Shown here: in pieces, positions 37,486 through 46,443 of the stretch
How the letters are laid out: the number at the start of each line of letters is the position of its first letter
Position numbering within the stretch: position 1 is the first letter of the stretch
Source: Nioella nitratireducens
Lineage (GTDB): Bacteria; Pseudomonadota; Alphaproteobacteria; Rhodobacterales; Rhodobacteraceae
Reading direction: 5' to 3'
NCBI RefSeq assembly: GCF_001879715.1
Contig: NZ_MNBW01000010.1
Coordinates: 98,033 to 162,032, forward strand
DNA: 64,000 nt
The notes under the pieces: model-generated
Seen by the model: the letters and a program-made list of their open reading frames with translations, nothing else
What the model was told of the DNA's origin: nothing
Database searches by the model: none
Made by a program: the position numbers and the translations under genes

Positions 37486-37819
37486 GATAGAGGGTCCTTC
37501 CTGTCTCTCCGGGCTCAAACCGGGGCGTGTATAGCGGTGCGCCCGGTCCGGTGAAACAGGAAACTGCGCCCCGCGTCAGGATGCATCGCACCGGTCGGCG
37601 CGGCCCCGGCCCCCGCCCGCGACAGGCGCCTTCCGTCTGTACGGGGGGTGTACAGGGGGTGTACGGGGGTGCACGCATGGCGACACCCGGTTTTGGCCCG
37701 GCGCGGCAACCGCCGGTTGCAGCCCGCCCCGGTGCCGCATCTGCATAATGAACCTCTTGCGGCAGGCTGCCGCATCTCATAAGTAGGCGCAAAGAATTCA
37801 AGGCCCGGGAAGCTCGCTC
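37486..37819. promoter_or_regulatory. purA-secG divergent intergenic region
   Basis: This 334-base stretch has no gene. It holds the 11-bp-period GTGTAC array at 37637-37674, followed by a segment similar to that behind the 7707 array (GCGACAC... then a GTTTTG-like run). Nearer secG lie an A/T-richer stretch (37743-37800) and a CGGCAGGCTGCCG inverted repeat near 37761-37773, the likely secG promoter area. Confidence 0.6.
37637..37674. repeat. 11-bp-period GTGTAC array, copy 2
   Basis: Hexamers start at 37637 (CTGTAC), 37648 (GTGTAC), 37659 (GTGTAC) and 37669 (GTGCAC), with G-rich spacers; steps are 11, 11 and 10 bases. It closely matches the array at 7707 and lies about 150 bases from both purA and secG. 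Confidence 0.85.
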
Positions 37820-38188
37820 ATGGAAAACGTCATCCTCGTCGTCCACCTGATCCTGGCCATCTGTCTGATCGGGGTTGTGCTGCTGCAACGGTCTGAAGGT
37901 GGCGGACTTGGCATGGGCGGCGGCGGCGGTGTGATGACCGGCCGTCAGGCCGCCACGGCCCTTGGCAAGATCACCTGGGGCTTCGCGATTGCCTTCCTCG
38001 CCACCTCGATCACGCTCACCATCATCTCGGCACAGAACTCGACCGGCACCTCGGTGCTCGACCGCGTTTCCGACACGGTCCCCGCGAGCACGACGGACGC
38101 CCCGGCCGACACCCCGGCCCTGCCGACCGACACGCCGCTGGTGCCGCCGGCCGCAGACGCCCCGCTGGTCCCGCCACGGGCCGACTGA
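37820..38188 (+). CDS. secG: protein translocase subunit SecG
   Basis: Small SecYEG subunit of 122 residues. Two membrane helices (ILVVHLILAICLIGVVLL and WGFAIAFLATSITLTIISA) flank the glycine-rich GGGLGMGGGGG loop typical of SecG. The C-terminal 45 residues are a Pro/Ala/Asp extension with repeated PLVPP units, common in Rhodobacterales and probably periplasmic. It stands before pyrG, separated by a hairpin, and diverges from purA. Confidence 0.93.
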   Translation: MENVILVVHLILAICLIGVVLLQRSEGGGLGMGGGGGVMTGRQAATALGKITWGFAIAFLATSITLTIISAQNSTGTSVLDRVSDTVPASTTDAPADTPALPTDTPLVPPAADAPLVPPRAD

Positions 38189-38201
38189 ACCCAGTAAATC
38201 T

Positions 38202-38217
38202 TGGGGCTTCGGCCCCA
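38202..38217. terminator. hairpin with UUCG loop after secG
   Basis: TGGGGC (38202-38207) pairs with GCCCCA (38212-38217) around a TTCG tetraloop. No T-run follows on the plus strand, so termination may be weak. Confidence 0.5.
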
Positions 38218-38352
38218 TCCTCCAACATCATATAGCGGCCGGGTTGCCTTGTCCGCGCGAATCCTGTTATCCTCAAATCCCGTGATATGGGAACTGAGGA
38301 CCGGGATTTGCTTTTTTGAGGCGCCGGTCCGGCACGGGAGACTTTGCACCAA

Positions 38353-39996
38353 ATGGCGCGCTTCATTTTCATCACCGGCGGGGTCGTCTCGTCGCTTGGG
38401 AAAGGTCTGGCATCGGCTGCGCTCGGCGCCCTTTTGCAGGCCCGTGGCTTCACTGTGCGGCTGCGCAAACTCGACCCCTACCTGAACGTCGATCCGGGCA
38501 CGATGTCGCCCTTTGAACATGGCGAGGTGTTCGTCACCGACGACGGCGCCGAAACCGACCTAGACCTCGGCCACTACGAACGCTTCACCGGCGTTCCTGC
38601 CTGCAAGACCGATTCCGTCAGCTCGGGCCGAATCTATTCCAACGTGCTCGAAAAAGAGCGCAAGGGCGCCTACCTGGGCAAAACCATTCAGGTGATCCCG
38701 CATGTCACCAACGAGATCAAGGATTTCATCTCGATCGGCGAAAACGACGTGGATTTCATGCTCTGCGAGATCGGCGGCACCGTCGGCGACATCGAAGGCC
38801 TACCCTTTTTCGAGGCTATCCGTCAGTTTTCGCAGGATAAACCGCGCGGGCAATGTATCTTCATGCATCTTACGCTGTTGCCCTATATCAAGGCCAGCGG
38901 CGAGCTGAAGACCAAGCCGACCCAGCACTCGGTCAAGGAATTGCGCTCCATCGGGCTGGCCCCCGACATTCTCGTCTGCCGCTCCGAAGGGCCAATCCCG
39001 GCCAAGGAACGCGAGAAACTGGCGCTCTTTTGCAATGTCCGATCCGAGTCCGTCATTGCCGCGCAGGATCTGTCCTCGATCTACGACGCGCCGCTCGCCT
39101 ACCACAACGAGGGTCTCGATCAGGCGGTTCTGGACGCCTTCGGGATCAGCCCCGCCCCCAAGCCCGACCTGACCAAATGGGAAGATGTGAGCGACCGCGT
39201 GCACAACCCCGAGGGCGACGTGAAGGTGGCCATCGTCGGCAAATACACCCAGTTGGAAGACGCCTATAAATCCATCGCCGAGGCGTTGACCCATGGCGGC
39301 ATGGCCAACCGGGTCAAGGTCCGGGCCGAGTGGATCGACGCCGAGATTTTCGAACGCGAAGACCCCGCCCCCTATCTGGAAGATTTCGATGCCATCCTCG
39401 TGCCCGGCGGTTTTGGCGAGCGCGGGACCGAGGGCAAGATCAAGGCCGCGCAATTCGCCCGCGAACGCAAGGTGCCCTATCTCGGCATCTGTCTGGGGAT
39501 GCAGATGGCGGTCATCGAATCCGCCCGTCACCTTGCCAACCTGGGTGATGCCGGGTCGGAAGAGTTCGACCACGAGGCCGGCAAGAAACGCTTTACCCCC
39601 GTTGTCTATCACCTCAAGGAATGGGTGCAGGGCAACTACACCGTCAAACGCAACCTCGATGACGACAAGGGCGGCACCATGCGGCTTGGCGCTTATACCG
39701 CGTCGCTCAAGGACGGCTCGCTGGTATCCAAGGTCTATGGCAGCAATTCGATCGAGGAACGCCACCGCCACCGCTACGAGGTCGATATCAAATATCGCGA
39801 AGCGCTTGAGGATCAGGGCCTGATCTTCTCGGGCATGTCCCCCGATGGCCGCCTGCCGGAAATCGTCGAGGTCAAGGACCACCCGTGGTTCATCGGCGTC
39901 CAGTTCCACCCCGAGCTGAAGTCCAAACCCTTCGACCCGCATCCACTATTTGCCGATTTCGTTCGGGCCGCCAAGGACAACTCGCGGCTGGTGTGA
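38353..39996 (+). CDS. pyrG: CTP synthase
   Basis: Makes CTP from UTP with glutamine. The 547 residues are full length. The synthase domain begins [17 protein letters not shown] with its phosphate loop, followed by [11 protein letters not shown]. The C-terminal class I amidotransferase domain has the catalytic cysteine in GICLGMQMA and the His-Glu pair in [11 protein letters not shown] start at ATG 38353; an in-frame TTG three codons earlier is unlikely. It ends before a strong terminator. Confidence 0.97.
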   Translation: MARFIFITGGVVSSLGKGLASAALGALLQARGFTVRLRKLDPYLNVDPGTMSPFEHGEVFVTDDGAETDLDLGHYERFTGVPACKTDSVSSGRIYSNVLEKERKGAYLGKTIQVIPHVTNEIKDFISIGENDVDFMLCEIGGTVGDIEGLPFFEAIRQFSQDKPRGQCIFMHLTLLPYIKASGELKTKPTQHSVKELRSIGLAPDILVCRSEGPIPAKEREKLALFCNVRSESVIAAQDLSSIYDAPLAYHNEGLDQAVLDAFGISPAPKPDLTKWEDVSDRVHNPEGDVKVAIVGKYTQLEDAYKSIAEALTHGGMANRVKVRAEWIDAEIFEREDPAPYLEDFDAILVPGGFGERGTEGKIKAAQFARERKVPYLGICLGMQMAVIESARHLANLGDAGSEEFDHEAGKKRFTPVVYHLKEWVQGNYTVKRNLDDDKGGTMRLGAYTASLKDGSLVSKVYGSNSIEERHRHRYEVDIKYREALEDQGLIFSGMSPDGRLPEIVEVKDHPWFIGVQFHPELKSKPFDPHPLFADFVRAAKDNSRLV

Positions 39997-40027
39997 CGCC
40001 CAATCCATTGAAAACAGACACCAATTC

Positions 40028-40062
40028 AGCCCCTGCGCCCGATCCGGTCGCGGGGGCTTTTT
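40028..40062 (+). terminator. intrinsic terminator after pyrG
   Basis: AGCCCCTGCG (40028-40037) pairs with CGCGGGGGCT (40049-40058), with one G-T wobble, and is followed by a five-T run (40058-40062). A standard Rho-independent terminator 32 bases after the pyrG stop. Confidence 0.88.
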
Positions 40063-40164
40063 CTTTGAACCACAAGCAGCGCTGCCGCGACCTATGCCTG
40101 TAAGCAATTCAAACCGTGCTCGTTTCACCGCCGAGCATTCCGGCATCCACAGAAAGACTTTTCC

Positions 40165-40746
40165 ATGACCAAAACCTTTACCTCTCTTTCCTCCGCCGCT
40201 GCCGCTCTTTTACTTGGCCTTGCCTCGGCCCCTGCCGCCTTCGCTGACGCCGCGATGTTCGATGGGTTCTATGGCGGTCTGTCGCTCGGATCTGTCTCTC
40301 CCGACGCGAATTTCATTCCCAACACCATCGACTCGGCCTTTGGCTACAGCCTGTTCGCCGGATACAACCATGCCCTCAGCAATGACTGGGTCGTCGGTGG
40401 CGAACTCAGCTATGGCGCCTCTGGGGCGCATGGTATTTCGGGCTCGGCTGTCACGCTCGATTTCGAAAACGCCCTGACCATCAGCGCCCGGGCGGGTTAC
40501 GTGATCAACCGCACGATGATTTACGGTCGCGTCGGCTACCAGACCGTGGATGTTCAGCCCTCGACCCTTGCCACCAGCATTGGCGCCGAAGGGGCGACCT
40601 TCGGTCTGGGTGTCGAGCACATGTTCACCGAAAACCTCTCCGGGCGTATCGAGTTTTCCCACAGCATCCTCGATCTCGACTCGGGCCCTCCGGGTGCAGA
40701 GTTCGACACCAACACGGTCTCGATCGGCATCGCGATGCATTTCTGA
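40165..40746 (+). CDS. outer-membrane beta-barrel protein
   Basis: A 193-residue exported protein. Signal peptide residues 1-27 (cleavage near AFA-DA). The rest alternates in strands of about ten residues ending in aromatic pairs, with a final MHF phenylalanine, the usual barrel-assembly signal. GFYGGLSLG and ARAGYVINRTMIYGRVGY resemble the small OmpA-like/porin-family barrels of about eight strands. No ligand is apparent. It sits alone between two terminators, so it is its own transcript. Confidence 0.87.
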   Translation: MTKTFTSLSSAAAALLLGLASAPAAFADAAMFDGFYGGLSLGSVSPDANFIPNTIDSAFGYSLFAGYNHALSNDWVVGGELSYGASGAHGISGSAVTLDFENALTISARAGYVINRTMIYGRVGYQTVDVQPSTLATSIGAEGATFGLGVEHMFTENLSGRIEFSHSILDLDSGPPGAEFDTNTVSIGIAMHF

Positions 40747-40767
40747 CATCTGTCCATTTTGCTGCAA

Positions 40768-40797
40768 CACAATGGGGCGCTTCGGCGCCCCATTGTG
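40768..40797. terminator. 13-bp hairpin with UUCG loop
   Basis: CACAATGGGGCGC (40768-40780) pairs perfectly with GCGCCCCATTGTG (40785-40797) around a TTCG loop, 22 bases after the barrel gene stop. Confidence 0.82.
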
Positions 40798-40861
40798 CGC
40801 GAGGGTTGCATCGCCAGCAGAAATCAGGACCAACTGAGCGCATAGATCGCCAGAGGTATTC

Positions 40862-41770
40862 ATGACGTCCCTGCCCTTCGCCACCTACGACGTGTTCACG
40901 GACACGCCCTATACCGGCAACCCGTTGGCCATCGTGGAAGAGGCCGGAGCCCTGACCACATCGCAAATGCAGACCATCGCACGCGAATTCAACCTGTCGG
41001 AAACCATCTTCGTCCGCCCGCCCGACGACCCGGCCCACACGGCCAGCGTGCGTATTTTCTTTCCCACCTCCGAAATTCCCTTTGCCGGGCACCCCACCAT
41101 CGGCTGCGCGATTCACCTTGCCACGCAACAGCACGGCGACGGGGATTTTGAGACCCTGATCACGCTGGAGGAGCAGGCCGGGCTGGTCCCTGTCCGCGTG
41201 GTGCGCCAAGACGGCATCGTCCGCGCACAGTTCACCGCGCCGCAGGGGCCCGTGCCACTTGGCGGCGACACCAGTGCCGAGTTGATCGGCCCCGCGCTTG
41301 GCCTGTCGCCCAACCAGATCGGCTATGGCGACCGCCACGTCCCGCGAGTATGGAAGGCCGGGCCCGATTTCCTGTTCGTTCCACTGGCGGGGCCGCATGG
41401 GCTGGCTGCCGCGAAACCGACGCAGCCGCATTGGGCGGAACTGGCGCGCAACACCAACGAATCGGTCTTCCTTTACACGCCCGCAGGCGAACGCACCTTC
41501 CGGACCCGCATGTTCGCCCCAGACCATGGCATTCCCGAAGACCCGGCCACCGGCTCTGCCTCGGCCATATTGGCGGCACAGCTTTTGCTGGGCGGCGACC
41601 TGGACCCGGATGGCGAGACCGAGTTTTCGCTGATCCAAGGGGTCGAGATGGGGCGCCGCTCGGAAATCGGCCTGACCGTGGCTTGCGACGGCGGCAAGAT
41701 CGCCGCGATCCGCATCGCGGGCACGGCGGTTCCGGTCATGTCAGGGCAGATCGCTCCCCCAAATGTGTAA
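40862..41770 (+). CDS. PhzF-family isomerase
   Basis: A 302-residue protein of the PhzF/diaminopimelate epimerase-like fold. The first lobe has YDVFTDTPYTGNPLAIV and NLSETIFV with the family's catalytic glutamate. RIFFPTSEIPFAGHPTIG and EDPATGSAS close the active site. Family members isomerise small ring or unsaturated acids; the substrate here cannot be read and no phenazine genes are near. It begins the plus-strand run that leads to the ABC transporter. Confidence 0.9.
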   Translation: MTSLPFATYDVFTDTPYTGNPLAIVEEAGALTTSQMQTIAREFNLSETIFVRPPDDPAHTASVRIFFPTSEIPFAGHPTIGCAIHLATQQHGDGDFETLITLEEQAGLVPVRVVRQDGIVRAQFTAPQGPVPLGGDTSAELIGPALGLSPNQIGYGDRHVPRVWKAGPDFLFVPLAGPHGLAAAKPTQPHWAELARNTNESVFLYTPAGERTFRTRMFAPDHGIPEDPATGSASAILAAQLLLGGDLDPDGETEFSLIQGVEMGRRSEIGLTVACDGGKIAAIRIAGTAVPVMSGQIAPPNV

Positions 41771-41816
41771 GAGAACCTGCTTGGCAGTTCCGGCCCGGGG
41801 GCTTATCTGACGCTTT

Positions 41817-42257
41817 ATGTTCGGAGATCTGATCAAACGCCTGACGGCGCCCGCCCCGGCCCAGTTGCCCGATTACGACGCTCGCCTTGCGCTTGCGGCC
41901 CTGCTGGTGCGGATCGCGCGCAGCGACGGGTCTTACGATGACGAGGAGATCCGGCGCATCGACCGCATCCTCGCCGAACGCCATAGCCTGTCTCCGTTCG
42001 AGGCGACCAAGCTGCGCGGCGAGGCCGAGGTGCTGGAATCCGAGGCCCCCGACACCGTCCGCTTCACCCGTGCGATCAAGGATGCCGTACCCTACGAGGA
42101 CCGCGAAGGCGTGATCGAGGCGCTTTGGTCGGTGGTGCTGGCCGATGGCGAACGCGACCACGAGGAGGACGCGCTGCTGCGTCTTGCCGCCAACCTGCTT
42201 GGCGTAAACGACCGCGACAGCGCACTGGCCCGCCAGCGGGTCGAAAGCGAGGGCTGA
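41817..42257 (+). CDS. TerB-like protein
   Basis: A 146-residue helical protein with the TerB-type acidic repeat: LVRIARSDGSYDDEEIRRI near residue 35 and VVLADGERDHEEDALLR near 110. Both hold Asp/Glu clusters that bind divalent metal in tellurite-resistance TerB. No other ter genes are present, so resistance is not implied. It is followed three bases later by the PhnD-like gene. Confidence 0.85.
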   Translation: MFGDLIKRLTAPAPAQLPDYDARLALAALLVRIARSDGSYDDEEIRRIDRILAERHSLSPFEATKLRGEAEVLESEAPDTVRFTRAIKDAVPYEDREGVIEALWSVVLADGERDHEEDALLRLAANLLGVNDRDSALARQRVESEG

Positions 42258-42260
42258 TTC

Positions 42261-43031
42261 ATGACCCTGCACGCCTCGCTGCCGATGTACGACCGCCCCG
42301 AGATGCGGGATGCCACCGACGGGTTCTGGACCCTCATCCGCGACGCATTGCGCGACCATGGTGTCGCCGCTCCCGAGGCCCTGAAACGGGACGAACCGAA
42401 GCTTTGGGCGATGTGGACCAGCCCCGACCTGCTGTTCTCGCAGACCTGCGGGCTGCCGGTCCGCACCACGCTGCACGACAAGGTGCAATTGATCTTCACC
42501 CCCGACACCGGCCTGCCGGGCTGCCCGCCGGGTCACTACAATTCGGTGCTGCTGACCCGGCCCGAACTGGCCGAGCGCCCGGTAGACGCGTTGCTGAGCC
42601 TGCGCCTTGCGATAAATGAACCCGAGAGCCAGTCCGGCTGGGGCTCGATCAACCGCTACGCCCGCGACCGGGGTGTCGCCATCAACCGCCCGCGAATCTC
42701 CGGTGCCCACGCGGAATCGGTGCGGTTGCTCTTGGCCGGTGAGGTCGATCTGGCTGCCGTCGATGCGCACACATGGCGCCTGTTGCAACGCTATGAGCCG
42801 ACCGTCGCCCACCTGGTCGAACGCGACCGCACCCGTCCCACACCGGCCACGCCCTATATCACCGGGATGGCACAAGACCCTGCCCTGCTGCGGGCCGCCG
42901 TCGAGCAAGGCTTTGCCGCATTGCCCGAGGCGCACAAGGAAACCCTTGGGATCAGGGGATTCGCGCGGATCAACCTCGGCGCTTACATGGCGCTGCCGAT
43001 CCCGCCATCGCCCGGCGATCTGCCCGTCTGA
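42261..43031 (+). CDS. PhnD-like substrate-binding protein without signal peptide
   Basis: A 256-residue protein that resembles phosphate/phosphonate-type periplasmic binding proteins (PhnD family): SLPMYDRPEM at the start, SQTCGLPVR, INEPESQSGWG and AAVDAHTW. No signal peptide or lipobox is present from the chosen ATG, and TerB ends three bases before it, so there is no room for one. It is therefore probably cytoplasmic and may be a sensor or enzyme-like derivative. Its position before an amino-acid ABC operon is suggestive but not proof of partnership. Confidence 0.8.
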   Translation: MTLHASLPMYDRPEMRDATDGFWTLIRDALRDHGVAAPEALKRDEPKLWAMWTSPDLLFSQTCGLPVRTTLHDKVQLIFTPDTGLPGCPPGHYNSVLLTRPELAERPVDALLSLRLAINEPESQSGWGSINRYARDRGVAINRPRISGAHAESVRLLLAGEVDLAAVDAHTWRLLQRYEPTVAHLVERDRTRPTPATPYITGMAQDPALLRAAVEQGFAALPEAHKETLGIRGFARINLGAYMALPIPPSPGDLPV

Positions 43032-43082
43032 CGGGCATTTCCGTCGGGTGACCTAGGGTCCACCGGCAGATGCACGTTGCAA

Positions 43083-43101
43083 TTGCGCAGTTTTTGCGCA
43101 G
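43083..43101. promoter_or_regulatory. TTGCGCAG direct repeat before the ABC operon
   Basis: TTGCGCAG occurs at 43083-43090 and again at 43094-43101, exactly 11 bases apart, about 32 bases before the ATPase start. A candidate operator or activator site; no known regulator can be assigned. Confidence 0.45.
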
Positions 43102-43132
43102 AAATCCCTAAAGTCTACAGGGAACAACAAGC

Positions 43133-43912
43133 GTGACTGAAAAAGCACCGCCCGTCATCGAAATCACCGGTCTGCACAAGAGCTTCGGCAACCTGCATGT
43201 GCTGCGCGGCGTCGACATGTGCGCCAATGCAGGCGACGTGGTGTCGCTGATCGGCTCGTCCGGTTCCGGCAAATCCACCCTTTTGCGCTGCGCCAACCTG
43301 TTGGAAGACAGCCAGGAGGGGCGCATCCTCTTCGAAGGAGAAGAGGTGACGTGGAAGGGCAATGCCCATCACCGCGTGCCCGCCGATTCCGCGCAGGTCA
43401 GGCGCATCCGCACCAACCTGTCGATGGTGTTCCAGCAGTTCAACCTGTGGGCGCACATGACCATCCTGCAAAACGTGATGGAAGCCCCGGTGACGGTTCT
43501 TGGCCAGACCAAGGTCGAGGTGGAAACCCGCGCCCGTGCCCTGCTGGACAAGGTGGGGATCGGCGACAAGGCCGATGCCTGGCCCGCGCAGCTTTCGGGC
43601 GGGCAGCAACAGCGGGCGGCGATTGCCCGCGCCCTGTGCATGGGGCCGCGCGCCCTGTTGTTCGATGAACCGACCTCGGCCCTCGACCCCGAACTGGAGC
43701 AAGAGGTGGTCAAGGTCATCCGTGACCTCGCCGCCGAGGGGCGCACCATGATCCTTGTGACCCACGATATGCGATTGGCGCGCGATCTGTCCGATCACGT
43801 CGTCTTCCTGCATCAGGGCCGCATCGAAGAAGAAGGGCCGCCGGACGAGCTCTTCGGCAATCCGAAATCGGAGCGGCTGCAACAATTTCTCAGCCACACA
43901 ACGTCACAATAA
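43133..43912 (+). CDS. polar amino-acid ABC transporter ATPase (GTG start)
   Basis: ATP-binding subunit of 259 residues. Walker A is GSSGSGKSTLL, the Q-loop lies in VFQQFNLW, the ABC signature is LSGGQQQR, Walker B is ALLFDEPTSALD, and the switch histidine is in LVTHDM. The sequence is of the HisP/GlnQ type. The start is GTG 43133, with AGGGAACAA upstream. It is the first gene of an ordered operon: ATPase, binding protein, two permeases, amidotransferase. Confidence 0.93.
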   Translation: MTEKAPPVIEITGLHKSFGNLHVLRGVDMCANAGDVVSLIGSSGSGKSTLLRCANLLEDSQEGRILFEGEEVTWKGNAHHRVPADSAQVRRIRTNLSMVFQQFNLWAHMTILQNVMEAPVTVLGQTKVEVETRARALLDKVGIGDKADAWPAQLSGGQQQRAAIARALCMGPRALLFDEPTSALDPELEQEVVKVIRDLAAEGRTMILVTHDMRLARDLSDHVVFLHQGRIEEEGPPDELFGNPKSERLQQFLSHTTSQ

Positions 43913-43938
43913 GACGACCAAAATCAGGGAGTATCCAA

Positions 43939-44667
43939 ATGAAAAAACTCATCCTTTCCGCCGCAATCCTGACGCTTTCCGCAGGTGTTGGCTTGGCGCA
44001 GGACCGCACCATCCGCATGGGCACCGAGGGCGCCTACCCCCCGTATAACTTCGTCAACGACAATGGCGAGGTTGACGGCTTCGAACGGGTTCTGGGCGAC
44101 GAGCTGTGCGCCCGCGCCGGTCTGACCTGCGTGTGGGTGACCAACGATTGGGATTCGATCATCCCGAATCTGACCTCGGGCAACTACGACACCATCATCG
44201 CCGGCATGTCGATCACCGAGGAACGCGATGCGGTGATCGACTTCACCCAAGACTACATTCCGGCAACCCCGTCGATCTATGTCGCCATGGATGCGGATGC
44301 CGACCTGATGGGCGGCGTGATCGCGGCGCAGGCCAACACGATCCAGTCGGGTTATATCGCCGATTCCGGGGCCACCTTGCTGGAATACGCCACCGCCGAT
44401 GAAACCGTGGCCGCCGTCCGCAACGGCGAGGCCGACGCGGTCTTTGCCGACGGGGATTTCCTGACCGACATCACCGACGAAGACCCCGACCTGATGGTGG
44501 TGGGCGATCCGGTGTCGATTGGCGGCGGTATCGGCATGGGCCTGCGCGAAACAGATACCGAACTGCGCGCCACCTTCGATGCGGCCATCACTTCGATGAA
44601 AGAGGACGGCAGTCTGAACGCCCTGCTGCTGGAATGGTTCGGCGAAGGCGTTCCGCTGTACGACTGA
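43939..44667 (+). CDS. polar amino-acid periplasmic binding protein
   Basis: A 242-residue SBP_bac_3-type protein. Signal peptide about 1-20 (cleavage near GLA-QD). GTEGAYPPYNFVNDNGEVDGF is the classic start of the family, followed by CVWVTNDWDSIIPNLTSGNYD. It should capture a polar amino acid or opine-like compound in the periplasm; which one cannot be told. A stable hairpin follows, which may protect its mRNA so that it outnumbers the permeases. Confidence 0.92.
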   Translation: MKKLILSAAILTLSAGVGLAQDRTIRMGTEGAYPPYNFVNDNGEVDGFERVLGDELCARAGLTCVWVTNDWDSIIPNLTSGNYDTIIAGMSITEERDAVIDFTQDYIPATPSIYVAMDADADLMGGVIAAQANTIQSGYIADSGATLLEYATADETVAAVRNGEADAVFADGDFLTDITDEDPDLMVVGDPVSIGGGIGMGLRETDTELRATFDAAITSMKEDGSLNALLLEWFGEGVPLYD

Positions 44668-44676
44668 TCTGAACCC

Positions 44677-44707
44677 GGCGCGCGGCGGGCCGACCCTGCC
44701 GCGCGCC
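44677..44707 (+). other. mRNA-stabilising hairpin between binding-protein and permease genes
   Basis: GGCGCGCGGC (44677-44686) pairs perfectly with GCCGCGCGCC (44698-44707). No T-run follows and the operon continues, so it more likely blocks 3' exonucleases than ends transcription. Confidence 0.65.
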
Positions 44708-44724
44708 AACCCCTCCGAGGTCCG

Positions 44725-45606
44725 ATGTTCGAATTCTGCGCCGATCCCTCTTCGCTCGAAACCGGCCAGTGGTTCGCCTGTTACCTGACAAACGGCGTTC
44801 ACCTGCGGTTTTACCAAAGCTTTGTCACCGTTCTGACGCTGCTGGCGATCACCGCCCCCGTGGCGCTGACCTTCGGTTTCATCGGCGCGGCGGCCAGCCG
44901 ATCGCACATTGCGCCGCTCAGATGGCTGGGCAAGCTTTACACCTCGATGGTGCGCGGCGTGCCGGACATCGCCTTTTTCCTGTTTTTCGTGATCGCCCTC
45001 GATCAGGCGCTGGAATGGGTCAATCACCAGATCCGTTGCCCCGATTGGGATGAGCCGATCCGTCAGGGCGCGAACTTTATCGTCTGTCAGGCGGCAAAAA
45101 TTCCACTCAACTCGGCCCCGCAATGGGTGCACGAGACCTATAACTATTTCATCGCGGTCTTCACCTTCTCGATTGTGTTCGGCGCCTTCGCCTCGAACGT
45201 TCTGTTCGGCGCCATGCGGGCCGTTCCCCACGCGCAGCTTGAAACCGCCGAAGCCTATGGCATGACCCGTCGCCAGACCTTCTGGCGCATTCTCGTTCCG
45301 CAGATGTGGGTCTACGCGTTGCCGGGGCTGTCAAACCTGTGGATGATCCTGATCAAGGCCACACCGCTGCTGTTCCTGCTGGGGGTCGAAGATATCGTCT
45401 ACTGGGCACGGGAACTGGGCGGCAGCCGCACCTCGCAATTCGCCTATCCGCATCCCGACTGGCGACTTTGGTATTTCCTCGCCCTTCTGGTCTTTTACCT
45501 CGGCTTCACCAAGATCTCGGAAACCGTGCTGTCCCGCATCACCCGTCGGCTCAGCCACGGACAGGCGACGATGGGCGGCGAAGCGCAACGAAAGGCCGCC
45601 GCATGA
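44725..45606 (+). CDS. ABC transporter permease (HisQ type)
   Basis: Inner-membrane permease of 293 residues, longer than usual HisQ because of an extra loop (WVNHQIRCPDWDEPIRQGAN). Several hydrophobic helices; the coupling EAA loop is AHAQLETAEAYGMTRRQTFWRI-like, recognised by ETAEAYGMT, and contacts the ATPase. MVRGVPDIAFFLFF is typical of the family. It overlaps the next permease gene by four bases (ATGA). Confidence 0.9.
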   Translation: MFEFCADPSSLETGQWFACYLTNGVHLRFYQSFVTVLTLLAITAPVALTFGFIGAAASRSHIAPLRWLGKLYTSMVRGVPDIAFFLFFVIALDQALEWVNHQIRCPDWDEPIRQGANFIVCQAAKIPLNSAPQWVHETYNYFIAVFTFSIVFGAFASNVLFGAMRAVPHAQLETAEAYGMTRRQTFWRILVPQMWVYALPGLSNLWMILIKATPLLFLLGVEDIVYWARELGGSRTSQFAYPHPDWRLWYFLALLVFYLGFTKISETVLSRITRRLSHGQATMGGEAQRKAAA

Positions 45607-46439
45607 GCTGTTGGGAGACGATCCAGGCCTATGGGCTCCGCTCGCTCGGGATGGGGGAACGCCTGTTGCCGCGCGGCGATATTGGCCTGTGCGAACAGAT
45701 CACCCTGATCGGCTCGGGCATGATCTGGAACATCTATTTCGGGGCATTGGCGCTGTTCTTCGGGTTCTTCCTGGCCGTGACAGTGGCAGTGGCCAAGAAC
45801 GCGCGGCCGGCGCTGATCCGCAAACCGGCGGAATGGTTTATCTTCGTGTTCCGGGGCTCGCCGCTCTTCATCCAGTTCTTTCTGGCCTATTTCGCGCTTG
45901 TGCGCCTGCCCGAGGAGATTCAGACGGCCAACGGCGTGGTCGACATCAGTTGGCTGACCGACCCGTTTTCGCGTGCATGGCTGGGGGCGTTGATCGTCCT
46001 TTTCCTCAACACGGCGGCCTATGCGGGGGAAATCTTCTACGGTGCGCTCCGCTCGGTTCCCAAGGGCGATCTGGAGGCCGCCGACGCCTATGGCATGACC
46101 GGGTTCAAGCGGTTCCGCCGAGTGGTTTTTCCCACCATGATGCGGCTGGCATGGCCCGCCTACACGAACGAGGCGATCTTCCTCTTCCACGCAACGACAC
46201 TGGTCTATTTCTCGGGCTTTCCGGCCTTTCGACAGCAGGGGGACGCGCTCTATTACGCCAGCTATTTCGCAGACCGGACGTTCAACCCTTTCGTCCCCTA
46301 CCCGATCGTGGCCGTCTTCTTCATTCTGCTGACCCTGACAGTGATTACGGTCTTCGGGCTGATCAACCGCCGCCTTAACCGCCATCTGCCGGCCGAACGC
46401 CGTCGCAAGATCCGCTACCGGCCCAACCTGATACGGTGA
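45603..46439 (+). CDS. ABC transporter permease (HisM type)
   Basis: Second membrane subunit, 278 residues. FVFRGSPLFIQFFLAYF and the EAA loop DLEAADAYGMTGFKRFRR are diagnostic for polar amino-acid permeases. About five membrane helices. I start at ATG 45603, which overlaps the preceding stop; upstream frame is a shadow of the first permease. With the ATPase and binding protein it completes the transporter. Confidence 0.9.
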   Translation: MSCWETIQAYGLRSLGMGERLLPRGDIGLCEQITLIGSGMIWNIYFGALALFFGFFLAVTVAVAKNARPALIRKPAEWFIFVFRGSPLFIQFFLAYFALVRLPEEIQTANGVVDISWLTDPFSRAWLGALIVLFLNTAAYAGEIFYGALRSVPKGDLEAADAYGMTGFKRFRRVVFPTMMRLAWPAYTNEAIFLFHATTLVYFSGFPAFRQQGDALYYASYFADRTFNPFVPYPIVAVFFILLTLTVITVFGLINRRLNRHLPAERRRKIRYRPNLIR

Positions 46440-46443
46440 TCCC

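Noticed and set aside
41817..42257. Tellurite resistance operon
   Set aside because: Only a TerB-like gene is present; none of the other ter genes is in the window.
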